DNA of 28,494 bases from an uncultured Ruminococcus sp. (GCA_902797495.1 CADBTH010000081.1:1-28494); one strand, 5' to 3'. Counted from the first letter of the stretch, positions 1 through 8,332 are shown. Made by a program: numbers and translations. The notes: generated from the letters alone by a model not told the origin.

Positions 1-543
1 CGCGACGACGGGAGTTCCGACGCCGCACATGACGTCGTGACCGAGGTGGCGCCGCTTATACCCGAAATCCCTCGCCGCTCCGAAGTCATCGTAGTGACTG
101 TAGCCGTATCCTTCCGCGATCGGAAACGCCGCGCATATGCCGTAGAAATCGCGCGTTTCGCAATTGCCGTCCGCGCTTTTTTCGTATACCGTTCCTTTTC
201 CGAGCAGACCGGACAGGGCGGCGGAATACGCTTCGTAATAGTATTTATAGATTTTCGTATTTTCCCATTTTTGTGACTTTTCGAGGTATTCGTCCGCGAC
301 CGCGTCCACGTCGCTGCAGTCGGCACGGGAAAAATCGTTCCCGTTTTCGCACGCCATTATCGCTATGATCTTTATCCAGTCTTTGCGGCACTCCGTACCG
401 TAAGACGCTATATCGATCTCGGACGATCTTTTCATCACGCGCGCGGTGACGTTGAAATCGACCCATTTTAAAGGCTCGTTTTGCGCTAAGACCGCGGCGG
501 AACAGACGATTGACAACGCAAGAAATATTGCGATCCTTTTCAT
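1..543 (-). CDS. Secreted M23-family zinc metallopeptidase, 3' part cut off by window edge
   Basis: The first 181 residues are present and the frame stays open to base 1, so the C-terminal part lies outside the window. Residues 1-20 form a signal peptide (Lys-Arg, then a hydrophobic core ending VLA-QN). The region from about 25 to 130 is the N-terminal domain seen in a clostridial group of M23 proteins (KWVDFNV near 26-32). Residues 148-181 begin the peptidase domain: YSHYDDFG, then RRHLGHDVMCGVGTPVV, where HLGHD fits the HxGxD zinc-ligand motif of lysostaphin-type endopeptidases. Family members cut peptidoglycan cross-links or stem peptides outside the membrane. The second zinc motif (HxH) would lie beyond base 1, so activity cannot be judged. 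The start has a GGAGG site (rc of 551-555) about 7 bases upstream. It is divergent from nusB. Confidence 0.85.
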   Translation of the reverse strand, partial: MKRIAIFLALSIVCSAAVLAQNEPLKWVDFNVTARVMKRSSEIDIASYGTECRKDWIKIIAIMACENGNDFSRADCSDVDAVADEYLEKSQKWENTKIYKYYYEAYSAALSGLLGKGTVYEKSADGNCETRDFYGICAAFPIAEGYGYSHYDDFGAARDFGYKRRHLGHDVMCGVGTPVVA

Positions 544-665
544 TTTTCTCCTCCGTTAAAGCGTTTCTCTGAATTAATATGCTTGCTTTTCGGAAAAATA
601 ATGAATTAAGTTTTTGTATAGCGTAGATTTTTTTGTATATACAGTGAATATCAGCAAAATATACA

Positions 666-693
666 TTGACATTTTACTATATTCATGTATAAT
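666..693 (+). promoter_or_regulatory. Sigma-A promoter of the nusB operon
   Basis: TTGACA at 666-671 and TATAAT at 688-693 are separated by 16 bases; both hexamers are perfect consensus. The region is AT-rich and lies 30 bases upstream of the nusB start, whose GGAGG site is at 713-717. The 179-base gap between the M23 gene and nusB (544-722) must also hold the promoter of the M23 gene on the minus strand, but I could not identify a convincing one. Nothing else is seen in the gap. Confidence 0.85.
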
Positions 694-722
694 AAATTTA
701 TATAATATTATCGGAGGCACTG

Positions 723-1148
723 ATGACAAGACACGAAGAGAGAACGAATATATTCACTCTGCTATATGAATATACATTCTATGAAGGAGCGGATCCGTGC
801 GCGTTCATAGAGTCGAGAGAATCGTACAACGATACAGAATACGGTCCGTTTATAAAGGATACTTTTATCGGAGCCGCAGGAAACCTTTCCGCGATCGACG
901 ACGTCATCTCTAAACACTCCGTCGGCTGGAAGACCGGAAGAATGTCGAAGGTCACTCTGTCCGTTCTGAGACTCGCGGTCTACGAGATGAAATACACCGA
1001 TACCCCCCCGAAAGCGGTCATCAACGAAGCGCTTGAGATCGCCAAGGAATACGACGATGAAAAAGCAGCGCCCTTCGTAAATGGGATACTGAACAAGGTC
1101 GCCCGCTCCGAAGGACTTATCGCCGATAAAGAGAGCAAAGATGAGTAA
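723..1148 (+). CDS. nusB: Transcription antitermination factor NusB
   Basis: NusB binds boxA RNA together with ribosomal protein S10 and supports antitermination of rRNA operons. The 141-residue product has the normal family length. The N-terminus MTRHEERTNIFTLLYEY matches the first helix of NusB, and the C-terminal half carries the usual block: ILRLAVYEM-like helix (LRLAVYEMKY), P-x-x-x-x-INEALEIAKEY, then the FVNGILNKV signature. The start is fixed by the GGAGG six bases upstream and the strong promoter at 666-693. It is the first gene of a long plus-strand run and overlaps the next gene by 8 bases, suggesting translational coupling. Confidence 0.95.
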   Translation: MTRHEERTNIFTLLYEYTFYEGADPCAFIESRESYNDTEYGPFIKDTFIGAAGNLSAIDDVISKHSVGWKTGRMSKVTLSVLRLAVYEMKYTDTPPKAVINEALEIAKEYDDEKAAPFVNGILNKVARSEGLIADKESKDE

Positions 1149-2106
1149 ATTTTTCTTCGGATTCGACACGAGCTGCTACACGACGTCCTTCGCGGTTTGC
1201 GACGGAGACGGAAACGTTATCGCAAACGAGAAGAAAATGCTCTCCGTAAAAGACGGCGAGCGCGGTCTGAGACAGAGCGACGCCGTGTTTCAGCACACTG
1301 TCAATATGGAGTTCGTAGCCGACAGGATAGCGCATTTCTCGTCGAGCCATCCGCAAGCCGCACCTTCCGCCGTGGGCTGTTCCGTAAAGCCTCGCGATTC
1401 AGAAGGCTCGTATATGCCGTGCTTTCTCGCGGGAGCGGCTGCGGCGAGAAACGTAGCCGCGGTATCTAACGCCGCGCTCTATACGTTCTCGCATCAGTCG
1501 GGACATATATCTGCGGCTCTGTACGGTTCGGGTGCTTGTCATCTTTTCGGAAAAGAATTCATAGCTTTTCACGTATCGGGCGGAACTACCGATATCCTTC
1601 ACGTGAACGGAGACGGAAAGGGAAACTTCGACACGGTACGCATCGGAGGAACTAAGGACCTGAACGCGGGTCAGGTCATCGACCGCGCAGGCGTTATGAT
1701 GGGATTTCCTTTTCCTGCGGGAAAGTATCTCGAAAAGAGCGCTCTTGAATCGAACGTAGAATCCGTCGCATACAGACCGTGCGTCAACGGACTTGAATGC
1801 AACCTCTCCGGCGTTGAGAATAAAGCCGCGGAGCTGTATTCGTCGACGAAAGACGCTGCCGTCACCTCGCGCTTCGTGCTAAAGGCGGTTTTCGATACGC
1901 TTCACAAACTGACGGATAACGTTCTGAAGATATACCCCGACCTCCCCATCGTGTACTCCGGCGGAGTTATAAGCTGCAGGATGATAAGGGAAGGGCTTTC
2001 GGGAGAAGGCAGATATTTTGCAAAGCCCGAGTTTTCGGCGGACAACGCCGCGGGCATCGCCTACCTCACTATGCTGAGGCACAAATCCGAATCCACGGAG
2101 GGCTGA
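1141..2106 (+). CDS. TsaD/Kae1-like ASKHA-fold protein (peptidase M22 family paralogue), function unknown
   Basis: The 321-residue product has the TsaD/Kae1 fold signatures: FGFDTSCYTTS at 7-16 (phosphate-1 loop), HQSGH at 118-122 matching the metal-binding HxxxH, FHVSGGTTDIL at 143-153, AGQVIDRAGVMMG around 176-188 with the conserved Asp181, a GGV loop (YSGGVISCRMIR), and DNAAGIAYL near the C-terminus. Canonical TsaD makes the t6A modification of tRNA and has TSCDET in the first loop; here the Asp-Glu pair is replaced by Tyr-Thr. This matches a second, uncharacterised clostridial subfamily, so a true TsaD is probably encoded elsewhere. It overlaps nusB by 8 bases and its stop directly abuts the xseA start. 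No signal peptide or membrane segment is visible. I do not assign a function beyond fold and likely nucleotide and metal binding. Confidence 0.85.
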   Translation: MSKFFFGFDTSCYTTSFAVCDGDGNVIANEKKMLSVKDGERGLRQSDAVFQHTVNMEFVADRIAHFSSSHPQAAPSAVGCSVKPRDSEGSYMPCFLAGAAAARNVAAVSNAALYTFSHQSGHISAALYGSGACHLFGKEFIAFHVSGGTTDILHVNGDGKGNFDTVRIGGTKDLNAGQVIDRAGVMMGFPFPAGKYLEKSALESNVESVAYRPCVNGLECNLSGVENKAAELYSSTKDAAVTSRFVLKAVFDTLHKLTDNVLKIYPDLPIVYSGGVISCRMIREGLSGEGRYFAKPEFSADNAAGIAYLTMLRHKSESTEG

Positions 2107-3360
2107 ATGTATACCGATGACTTGTCGACGGGCGAATATGCCAATCCCCGTTCGATATCAGTTACTCAACTGAACGATTTCATAAAAAGACTGATCGATA
2201 TGCGCCCGGAACTGACCGACCTGTACGTTCAGGGAGAGATATCGAATTTCAAGAATCATTATTCCACGGGACACTGTTATTTTACTCTGAAAGATGAGAA
2301 TTCCGCCGTAAGAGTGGTGATGTTCAAATCAAACGCCGCGAGAATGAAGTTCGTTCCCGAGAACGGGATGAAGGTAACGGTTCACGGAAGAGTATCCGTG
2401 TACGCGAGGGACGGACAGTATCAGATATACTGCGACACGATCGAGCCGCTCGGTATCGGAGCGCTCTATGCCGCGTTCGAGCAGCTCAAAAAGAAGCTTT
2501 ACGCGGAAGGACTTTTCGACCCGGCTCACAAGAAGAGCATCCCGAAGTATCCTGTCAGGATCGGCGTCGTTACGTCGGCGACGGGAGCCGCGGTAAGGGA
2601 TATCATAAACGTGACGAAGAGAAGATGGCCTATTGCCGAGCTGATCGTTTATCCTGCGCTCGTTCAGGGAGACGGAGCGGAGCAGAGTCTGATCGACGGG
2701 CTCGATCATTTCAATTCAACTTCCGGCGCGGACGTCATAATAATCGGACGCGGAGGCGGCTCGATCGAAGATTTATGGGCTTTCAACGGAGAAAGGCTCG
2801 CGAGGGCGATCTACTCTTCCGGTATACCCGTGATCTCGGCGGTCGGTCACGAGACTGATTTCACTATAGCCGATTTCGTGTCTGACGTCAGAGCTCCGAC
2901 CCCTTCCGCGGCGGCTGAGATCGCGGTACCAGACGCCGCGGAAATGAAGCAGAGTATCGCGGCGTTGTCTTCGAGGAGCCGTGCGTCGCTCGGTGCGATG
3001 ATAAAGTCGTACGAGTCGTCGCTCAAAAGGTATTCCTCCTCAAGAGTGCTGACAGACCCCATGGCGTTTTTTGAGGACAGGATACTTCAGCTCGGATCTC
3101 TTTCGGACAGATTGAAAAACTCGGCTTCGGCCGTTATAGAAAACAGGAAAAACTCACTGTCGTCCCTCGGCGGGATACTCAATTCACTCAGCCCCCTCTC
3201 CGTACTGTCAAGAGGGTACGGGGCGGTGACCGACAAGGACGGAAAGGTAGTGAAGTCGGTCGTGAAACTGAAGGCGGGAGACCTGATCAGAGTAAAGCTC
3301 TCCGACGGCGTCGCGGGAGCTGAAGTCAGAACTGTTGACGGAGGTGGTACAAATGGATAA
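2107..3360 (+). CDS. xseA: Exodeoxyribonuclease VII large subunit
   Basis: This is the catalytic subunit of ExoVII, a metal-independent single-strand exonuclease acting with several XseB subunits. The 417 residues show an N-terminal OB-fold (SVTQLNDFIK to about residue 110, with VQGEISNFK and GHCYFTLKD), then the catalytic core with YPVRIGVVTSATGAAVRDI, GRGGGSIEDLWAFN and GHETDFTIADFVSD followed by RAPTPSAAAE, all diagnostic. A coiled-coil rich region and a terminal LSRGYGAV-type segment follow. The ATG comes immediately after the stop of the preceding gene. The stop overlaps the xseB start by 8 bases, so the two subunits are coupled. Confidence 0.97.
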   Translation: MYTDDLSTGEYANPRSISVTQLNDFIKRLIDMRPELTDLYVQGEISNFKNHYSTGHCYFTLKDENSAVRVVMFKSNAARMKFVPENGMKVTVHGRVSVYARDGQYQIYCDTIEPLGIGALYAAFEQLKKKLYAEGLFDPAHKKSIPKYPVRIGVVTSATGAAVRDIINVTKRRWPIAELIVYPALVQGDGAEQSLIDGLDHFNSTSGADVIIIGRGGGSIEDLWAFNGERLARAIYSSGIPVISAVGHETDFTIADFVSDVRAPTPSAAAEIAVPDAAEMKQSIAALSSRSRASLGAMIKSYESSLKRYSSSRVLTDPMAFFEDRILQLGSLSDRLKNSASAVIENRKNSLSSLGGILNSLSPLSVLSRGYGAVTDKDGKVVKSVVKLKAGDLIRVKLSDGVAGAEVRTVDGGGTNG

Positions 3361-3610
3361 CAACGAAAACGTGATGAACGGTAAGAAAGACGTAAAGTTT
3401 GAAGACGCGATGACGAGACTCGAAAAGATAGTCGCAGATCTTGAAAGCGGAAAATGCGACCTCGACGAAGCTCTCGGACTCTTTGAAGAGGGCGTCGGAC
3501 TTGTAAAGATATGTTCCGCAAAACTCGACGCGGCCGCTCAGAAGGTCAGCCTTCTGACGTCTGACGGCGAGAGGGAATTTGCAGAAAGAGACGGAAGAGA
3601 CGATGGTTGA
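3353..3610 (+). CDS. xseB: Exodeoxyribonuclease VII small subunit
   Basis: The product is an 85-residue acidic helical protein, as expected for XseB. The core VKFEDAMTRLEKIVADLESG is the family signature, followed by LDEALGLFEEGVGLVKIC. The ATG at 3353 is chosen over the in-frame TTG at 3335 because GGAGGTGG at 3340-3347 is well placed for it. The gene overlaps the xseA stop by 8 bases and the ispA start lies inside its 3' end. The small subunit supports assembly of ExoVII on XseA. Confidence 0.95.
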   Translation: MDNNENVMNGKKDVKFEDAMTRLEKIVADLESGKCDLDEALGLFEEGVGLVKICSAKLDAAAQKVSLLTSDGEREFAERDGRDDG

Positions 3611-4487
3611 CGTAAAAAGCATTCTTAAAGAAAACGCCGTGATCGCCGAGGAGACGCTTGAGTACTATTTTTCTCCCGAGCGAATTGGAGTCGGCAAACT
3701 TCAGGACGCGATGAAATACGCGACTCTCGGCGGAGGAAAGAGAGTCAGAGCGTGCCTTGCGCTCGAGTTCGCAAAGCTTTTTGCGAAGAGCGATATGACC
3801 GCCCGTCCGTACGCAGCGGCGCTCGAAATGATCCACGCATTTTCACTGATCCACGACGATCTGCCCTGCATGGACGACGACGACATGAGACGAGGAAAGC
3901 CGTCGTGCCACGTCGCTTTCGGAGAAGCGACCGCGCTTCTCGCGGGCGATACTCTCCTGACATACGCGTTTGAAACGGCGTCTTCCGCCGAGGGCGTGAC
4001 CGACGTCGCGGTGAGACACGCGATCTATGCGCTGTCCCGCAATACGGGTCCCTTCGGTATCGGCGGAGGTCAGCAGATGGACCTTTCAAACTCCGCTTCG
4101 ACTTACGAAGAGCTGAAGAAACTGCACAGTATGAAGACGTCGGCTCTTATCAAAGCGGCTTGTCTCTGCGGTTATTATTCAACTCTTACGGGCGAGCCCG
4201 ACGACGCGATCGTTTCCGATATTTCGGAGTACGCGGAATGCGTTGGACTTGCGTTCCAGATCAAGGACGATCTGCTCGACCTTAAAGGCGACGCGGCGCT
4301 TCTCGGCAAGCGCGTCGGAGTCGACGAGAAGAACGGACGCGTAAACTCGCTTTCGTTCATGTCTCCGGAAGAAGCGGAAGCGGAATGCGAAAGACTTTCC
4401 GACCGCGCTTCCGCTATCGTTTCAAAATACGAGGGCTCGGACTTCCTGTCGGCTTTCCCGGGTTATCTTAACAACAGGAACAAATAA
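3603..4487 (+). CDS. ispA: Short-chain polyprenyl diphosphate synthase (geranyl/farnesyl diphosphate synthase)
   Basis: The 294-residue enzyme condenses isopentenyl diphosphate with allylic diphosphates to form GPP/FPP, precursors of undecaprenyl phosphate. Visible motifs are GGGKRVR near 43-49, the first Asp-rich motif DDLPCMDDDDMRRGKP near 85-100 with the two-residue insertion typical of bacterial type II FPP synthases, GGQQMDL, and the second motif QIKDDLLD. The aromatic residue (Phe80) five positions before the first DD favours a short C10-C15 product. The ATG at 3603 is preferred to an upstream in-frame TTG at 3579 because it follows a GGAAGAG-like site and overlaps the xseB stop by 8 bases. 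dxs, often the next gene in Firmicutes, is not here; tlyA follows with a one-base overlap. Confidence 0.95.
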   Translation: MVDVKSILKENAVIAEETLEYYFSPERIGVGKLQDAMKYATLGGGKRVRACLALEFAKLFAKSDMTARPYAAALEMIHAFSLIHDDLPCMDDDDMRRGKPSCHVAFGEATALLAGDTLLTYAFETASSAEGVTDVAVRHAIYALSRNTGPFGIGGGQQMDLSNSASTYEELKKLHSMKTSALIKAACLCGYYSTLTGEPDDAIVSDISEYAECVGLAFQIKDDLLDLKGDAALLGKRVGVDEKNGRVNSLSFMSPEEAEAECERLSDRASAIVSKYEGSDFLSAFPGYLNNRNK

Positions 4488-5266
4488 TGAGACTCGACGT
4501 ATATCTCGTTGAGACGGGGCTTGCCAAAAGCCGCAGCTACGCCGCTGAGCTCATAAAGAATTCTCTCGTCACCGTAGACGGAAAGACCGTCGTCAAGTCC
4601 TCGTTCAACGTGGACGGAAACGAAGTCTCGGTCACGGGCGAACTCTACCCGTTCGTCGGACGGGGCGGCGTCAAACTCGACTTTGCGCTCGACTCGTTCT
4701 CGCTCGACGTATCCGGCCTGACGGCGCTCGACGTTGGCGCGTCGACGGGAGGGTTTACGGACTGCCTGCTGAGGCGCGGAGCCGCGTCGGTCACAGCTCT
4801 CGATTCAGGGCACGGACAGCTCGACGAAAAGCTTGCGTCCGACCCGAGAGTGGTAAATCTCGAAGGGTTCAACGCAAAGGATCTTTCAAATGAAACGTTC
4901 AACGAAAAGTACGACATAGCGGTCTGCGACGTCTCTTTCATATCGCAGACGCTGATACTCAAGGGTATATCCGAGGCGCTGAAGCCCGGCGGAGCGTTCA
5001 TCTCTCTTATAAAACCGCAGTTCGAATGCGGCAGAGCGGCGCTCGGAAAAGGCGGGATAGTCAAGGATAAACGCTATTATTTAGAAAGCGCGGTAAAGGT
5101 GATCGGATGCGCAAAGACCTTCGGACTTACCTGCCGCGGCGTTATTGCTTCTCCCGTAAAAGGCGGAGACGGCAATACCGAATTCCTCGCATACTTCAGA
5201 AAAGAAGACGGAACGTCCGTCGGAGAAGACATGATAAGGGAGGTGACTCTGTGCTCTCGTGTGTGA
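4487..5266 (+). CDS. tlyA: TlyA-family rRNA 2'-O-methyltransferase (YqxC type, S4 + FtsJ-like domains)
   Basis: The 259 residues consist of an N-terminal S4 RNA-binding domain (1-60, MRLDVYLVETGLAKSR) and a Rossmann-type FtsJ/RrmJ-like methyltransferase. The SAM-binding loop is LDVGASTGGFTDCLL around 81-95, followed by VTALDSGHGQL. A K-D-K-E type catalytic set is plausible: Lys63 in GGVKLDFAL, Asp in VCDVSFIS, Lys in LIKPQFECG and Glu in GNTEFLAYF. TlyA proteins methylate 16S and/or 23S rRNA riboses. They have also been called haemolysins, an old label that does not follow from this sequence. The start shares one base with the ispA stop, and the 3' end overlaps nadK by 16 bases. Confidence 0.93.
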   Translation: MRLDVYLVETGLAKSRSYAAELIKNSLVTVDGKTVVKSSFNVDGNEVSVTGELYPFVGRGGVKLDFALDSFSLDVSGLTALDVGASTGGFTDCLLRRGAASVTALDSGHGQLDEKLASDPRVVNLEGFNAKDLSNETFNEKYDIAVCDVSFISQTLILKGISEALKPGGAFISLIKPQFECGRAALGKGGIVKDKRYYLESAVKVIGCAKTFGLTCRGVIASPVKGGDGNTEFLAYFRKEDGTSVGEDMIREVTLCSRV

Positions 5267-6129
5267 CGCTGATATCTAACATCAAAAAGGGAATACCGGA
5301 TACGGCACTTATCGATGTCGTACAGACTCTCGCGCGCTTCAACTGCGCGGTAAAGGTCTGCGAAGATTATTCGAGCGAAGCGATCTTCGGCATGGACAAC
5401 GTTAACGTCTGCGGAAAAGACACTCTGTTCGATTCTTCCGAACTCGTCATAGTTATGGGCGGCGACGGGTCGATCATCGAGGCGGCGAGAATGTCTCACG
5501 GGTACGACGTCCCGATCGTCGGGATCAATTTCGGAAGGCTCGGATATCTTGCCGAGCTCGAGACCGGAGACGTAGCTCTGCTTGAAAATATCGTCAGGGG
5601 AGATTTCAGGATCGAGGAACGTATGATGCTCGACGTCAGCGTGACGAGAGAAGGCGAGACGATCGACTTAAAGTATCCGTGCCTCAACGAAACTGTTCTA
5701 TCGAACGGCCCGATATCGAGACTTGCGGAGTTCGATCTCTATTGCGACGGAGAGCAGGCGGCTCATTATGACGCGGACGGGATAATCATTTCCACTCCGA
5801 CGGGCTCGAGCGCGTATTCGCTCTCTGCGGGAGGCCCGCTCGTATATCAAACGATGGAGTGCATAATCGCCACTCCCATATGCCCCCATTCCTTCACTCT
5901 CCGACCGGTCGTTTTTACGGGAGACTCCGTCCTTGAGATAAGAAATCCCGTTTGCAGAAAGAACAGTATGTTTATAACAGTCGACGGAAGAGATAACGAA
6001 AAGATCTTGACCGGCGACGTTATAAGAATATCAAAGAGCAAATACAAGACCCGGCTCGTCAGAATAAAGGACGGCGGCTTTATAAATACGCTGCACAGAA
6101 AACTCGGAAAAAAAGAAATTGAAATATAA
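5251..6129 (+). CDS. nadK: NAD kinase
   Basis: NAD kinase phosphorylates NAD to NADP in the cytoplasm. From a GTG start at 5251 the product has 292 residues, the normal family length. Motifs are VIVMGGDGSIIEAAR (GGDG at 70-73), GINFGRLGYLAEL, the NE motif in CLNETVLSNGP, and DADGIIISTPTGSSAYSLS followed by GGPL. The GTG is preferred over upstream in-frame starts, which give sequence unlike NadK, and it is preceded by GGGAGGTG at 5238-5245. It overlaps tlyA by 16 bases, and argR follows after 16 bases. The nadK-argR-recN order is common in Firmicutes. Confidence 0.95.
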   Translation: MLSCVTLISNIKKGIPDTALIDVVQTLARFNCAVKVCEDYSSEAIFGMDNVNVCGKDTLFDSSELVIVMGGDGSIIEAARMSHGYDVPIVGINFGRLGYLAELETGDVALLENIVRGDFRIEERMMLDVSVTREGETIDLKYPCLNETVLSNGPISRLAEFDLYCDGEQAAHYDADGIIISTPTGSSAYSLSAGGPLVYQTMECIIATPICPHSFTLRPVVFTGDSVLEIRNPVCRKNSMFITVDGRDNEKILTGDVIRISKSKYKTRLVRIKDGGFINTLHRKLGKKEIEI

Positions 6130-6145
6130 AATTTTCGGAGGAAAA

Positions 6146-6601
6146 ATGAAAAGCAAAAGACAAAACGCCATAATCGACATCATTGAGAACAATGAGATCG
6201 AGACCCAGGAGGAACTCATAAAGATCCTTGCTGAAAAAGGGTTCAAAGTTACCCAGGCGACGGTTTCCCGCGACATTCGAGAGCTGAAACTGATAAAAGT
6301 GACGGGAGAACTCGGCAAATACAAGTATATCGTTCCTTCCGCGGGAGCTGAAGAGAGTATGCACGTTTACGTCGCAGCTTTCGCCGCGTCCGTAAAATCG
6401 GTGGAGGCGGCGATGAATCTCGTAATAATCAAGACTTATCCCGGGCTTGCTAACGCAGTCGCGGCAAATCTCGATTCCAACGATTCGCTCGATATCGTGG
6501 GTTGCGTTGCCGGAGACGACACGATCTTCGCGGCGACACATTCGCCCGAAGAGGCGGCCGACGTCTGCGACAAGATAAAATCGAGCCTCAGAAACGTTTG
6601 A
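6146..6601 (+). CDS. argR: Arginine repressor ArgR/AhrC
   Basis: The product is a 151-residue transcription regulator of arginine metabolism that works as an arginine-responsive hexamer. The N-terminal winged helix is MKSKRQNAIIDIIENNEI to about residue 52, with the recognition helix TQATVSRDIRELKLIKV. The C-terminal oligomerisation and arginine-binding domain contains GCVAGDDTIFAATHS, equivalent to the family's G-T-I-A-G-D-D-T-I-F segment. The ATG at 6146 has CGGAGGA at 6136-6142. No arginine biosynthesis or deiminase genes are in the window, so its targets must be elsewhere. Placement between nadK and recN is the typical Firmicutes position rather than evidence of a local target. Confidence 0.95.
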   Translation: MKSKRQNAIIDIIENNEIETQEELIKILAEKGFKVTQATVSRDIRELKLIKVTGELGKYKYIVPSAGAEESMHVYVAAFAASVKSVEAAMNLVIIKTYPGLANAVAANLDSNDSLDIVGCVAGDDTIFAATHSPEEAADVCDKIKSSLRNV

Positions 6602-6617
6602 TTCGGAGGAAGATCCA

Positions 6618-8312
6618 ATGCTGAAGGCAGTATCAATTTCAAACATAGCTGTCATAAAAGAGCTTAGTGTTGATTTTGATGACGGCTTCACTGTGATCAC
6701 CGGCGAGACCGGCGCAGGGAAGTCTGTGCTGATAGACAGTATTTCACTCGTTCTCGGCTCGAGGGCCGACAAGGATATGATAAGAACGGGAGAGAGCCGC
6801 GCCGAAGTGACCGCGCTTTTCGACTCTCTCGGAGATAAAGCGGAAGTTCTGCGTGAGATCGGGTACGCTCCCGATGAGAACGGAGAGCTTTGTCTGTCGA
6901 GGTATATCGCCGAAGACGGCAAGAGCGGAGCGAAGATCAACGGGAAAGCGGTTCCGGTATCCGCTCTTCGCGCCCTGTCGCCTCACCTTATTGCCATACA
7001 CGGTCAGCAGGACACCGGAGCGTTATCCGATAAGGGCGCTCTTTTATCCCTTCTCGACGGATACATAGGGATGGAAGAGGAGCTTTCGGATTACAGAGGG
7101 GTTTATTCGAAACTCTGCGAGCAGGAGTCGAGGTTGTCTGCTTTGCGCGAATCCGTTAAGGACAAAGCGATGATGCTCGATATACTCGAGTATCAGCTGA
7201 AAGAGATAGACTCCGCAAAGCTCTCCGACCCCGATGAAGAGGAAAAACTTCTAACCCTTCGTGTAAAGCTCAGAAGCCTGGAAAAGGTCGCTAAGAACGT
7301 ATCGATCGTCGAGCGTGCTCTCGTTGAAAATGAAAAAGGCGTCACGGCGTCTTATATGATCGAAAGAGCGGCGGGAGCGGTAAGACAACTCTCGGAGGTG
7401 CTGCCTAACGCCGAGGAGTTGTCGGAAAAACTGAACGAGATCAGATATCAGCTCACCGATATCAGCGACACGGTATCCGACCTTATCTCCGACGACGAGC
7501 TCGCCGATCCCGAAAAGAAGCTCGACGCAGTCGAAAAGAGGCTCTCGGTCCTAAAGAGACTTCGCGGCAAATACGGGGAGAACGTTGCTGAGATAATCAA
7601 GAAACGCGACGAGATCAAACACCGTATATCAGAGCTCAAAAACAGCGACGACGCGATTGAAGACCTTGAGAACGCAGTCGCCTCCCTAAGAGACGAGGCG
7701 GAAGTAAAAGCGAAGGTACTGTCGGATAAAAGACGGCGGAACGGAGACGTTCTGACGAAGCAGATAATGTCTGTCCTGAACGATCTCGATATGCCGAAGG
7801 TCATGTTCGCGATCAAAACCGACAAGAGAATGCTGAACGGCAGAACGGACTTTGACAGGAACGGATACGACGACGTCGATTTTCTCGTTTCAGCGAACGT
7901 CGGAGAAGAGATGCAGCCGATCTCTAAGATTGCGTCCGGAGGCGAGCTGTCGAGGATCATGCTCGCCGTCAAGAGTTCAATGCAGATCAAGAGCGGAGAG
8001 GGAACTTCTATATTTGACGAGATAGACGCGGGAGTTTCCGGCGGCACGTCGGAGAGGATCGGCAGGAAGCTGCGCGATATGTCGCACACATCTCAGATCA
8101 TCTGCATCACTCACTCCGCGCAGATCGCGTCTTTGGCGGATACGCATCTCAGGATCTCAAAATCGGAAAAGGACGGCAGAGTGGAAAGCGCCGTCGAAGA
8201 GCTTGACAGCGACGGCAGGATCAAAGAACTGTCGCGTATCATAGGCGGCGTCAAGATCACAAAGAAGGTGATCGACACCGCGGAAGAAATGCTTAAAAAG
8301 AAAAACGACTGA
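6618..8312 (+). CDS. recN: DNA repair protein RecN
   Basis: RecN is an SMC-like ATPase recruited to double-strand breaks. The 564 residues show Walker A ITGETGAGKSVLIDS (GETGAGKS at 29-36), the family's early IHGQQDTGALSD segment, a long charged region that reads as two coiled-coil arms from about 155 to 370, the ABC signature KIASGGELSRIMLAVK, Walker B SIFDEIDAGVSGG and the switch ITHSAQIASLAD. All ATPase elements are intact. The ATG has CGGAGGA upstream at 6604-6610. In many endospore formers spoIVB and spo0A follow recN; here tyrS follows after 20 bases instead. Confidence 0.97.
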   Translation: MLKAVSISNIAVIKELSVDFDDGFTVITGETGAGKSVLIDSISLVLGSRADKDMIRTGESRAEVTALFDSLGDKAEVLREIGYAPDENGELCLSRYIAEDGKSGAKINGKAVPVSALRALSPHLIAIHGQQDTGALSDKGALLSLLDGYIGMEEELSDYRGVYSKLCEQESRLSALRESVKDKAMMLDILEYQLKEIDSAKLSDPDEEEKLLTLRVKLRSLEKVAKNVSIVERALVENEKGVTASYMIERAAGAVRQLSEVLPNAEELSEKLNEIRYQLTDISDTVSDLISDDELADPEKKLDAVEKRLSVLKRLRGKYGENVAEIIKKRDEIKHRISELKNSDDAIEDLENAVASLRDEAEVKAKVLSDKRRRNGDVLTKQIMSVLNDLDMPKVMFAIKTDKRMLNGRTDFDRNGYDDVDFLVSANVGEEMQPISKIASGGELSRIMLAVKSSMQIKSGEGTSIFDEIDAGVSGGTSERIGRKLRDMSHTSQIICITHSAQIASLADTHLRISKSEKDGRVESAVEELDSDGRIKELSRIIGGVKITKKVIDTAEEMLKKKND

Positions 8313-8317
8313 TAACC

Positions 8318-8324
8318 GAAAGGA
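8318..8324 (+). promoter_or_regulatory. Ribosome binding site deciding the tyrS start
   Basis: GAAAGGA is 8 bases from the ATG at 8333 but overlaps the upstream in-frame ATG at 8324. The spacing therefore supports translation from 8333 and argues against 8324. Confidence 0.6.
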
Positions 8325-8332
8325 TGAATAAA

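Noticed and set aside
3335..3352. Upstream TTG start for xseB
   Set aside because: The GGAGGTGG site lies inside this extension and points to the ATG at 3353.
6080..6940. A 286-codon open frame on the minus strand
   Set aside because: It is opposite argR and the recN start, has no family resemblance, and would cross the argR ribosome binding site.
8313..8332. Possible T-box leader in front of tyrS
   Set aside because: Only 20 bases separate recN and tyrS, so no leader RNA can be accommodated.
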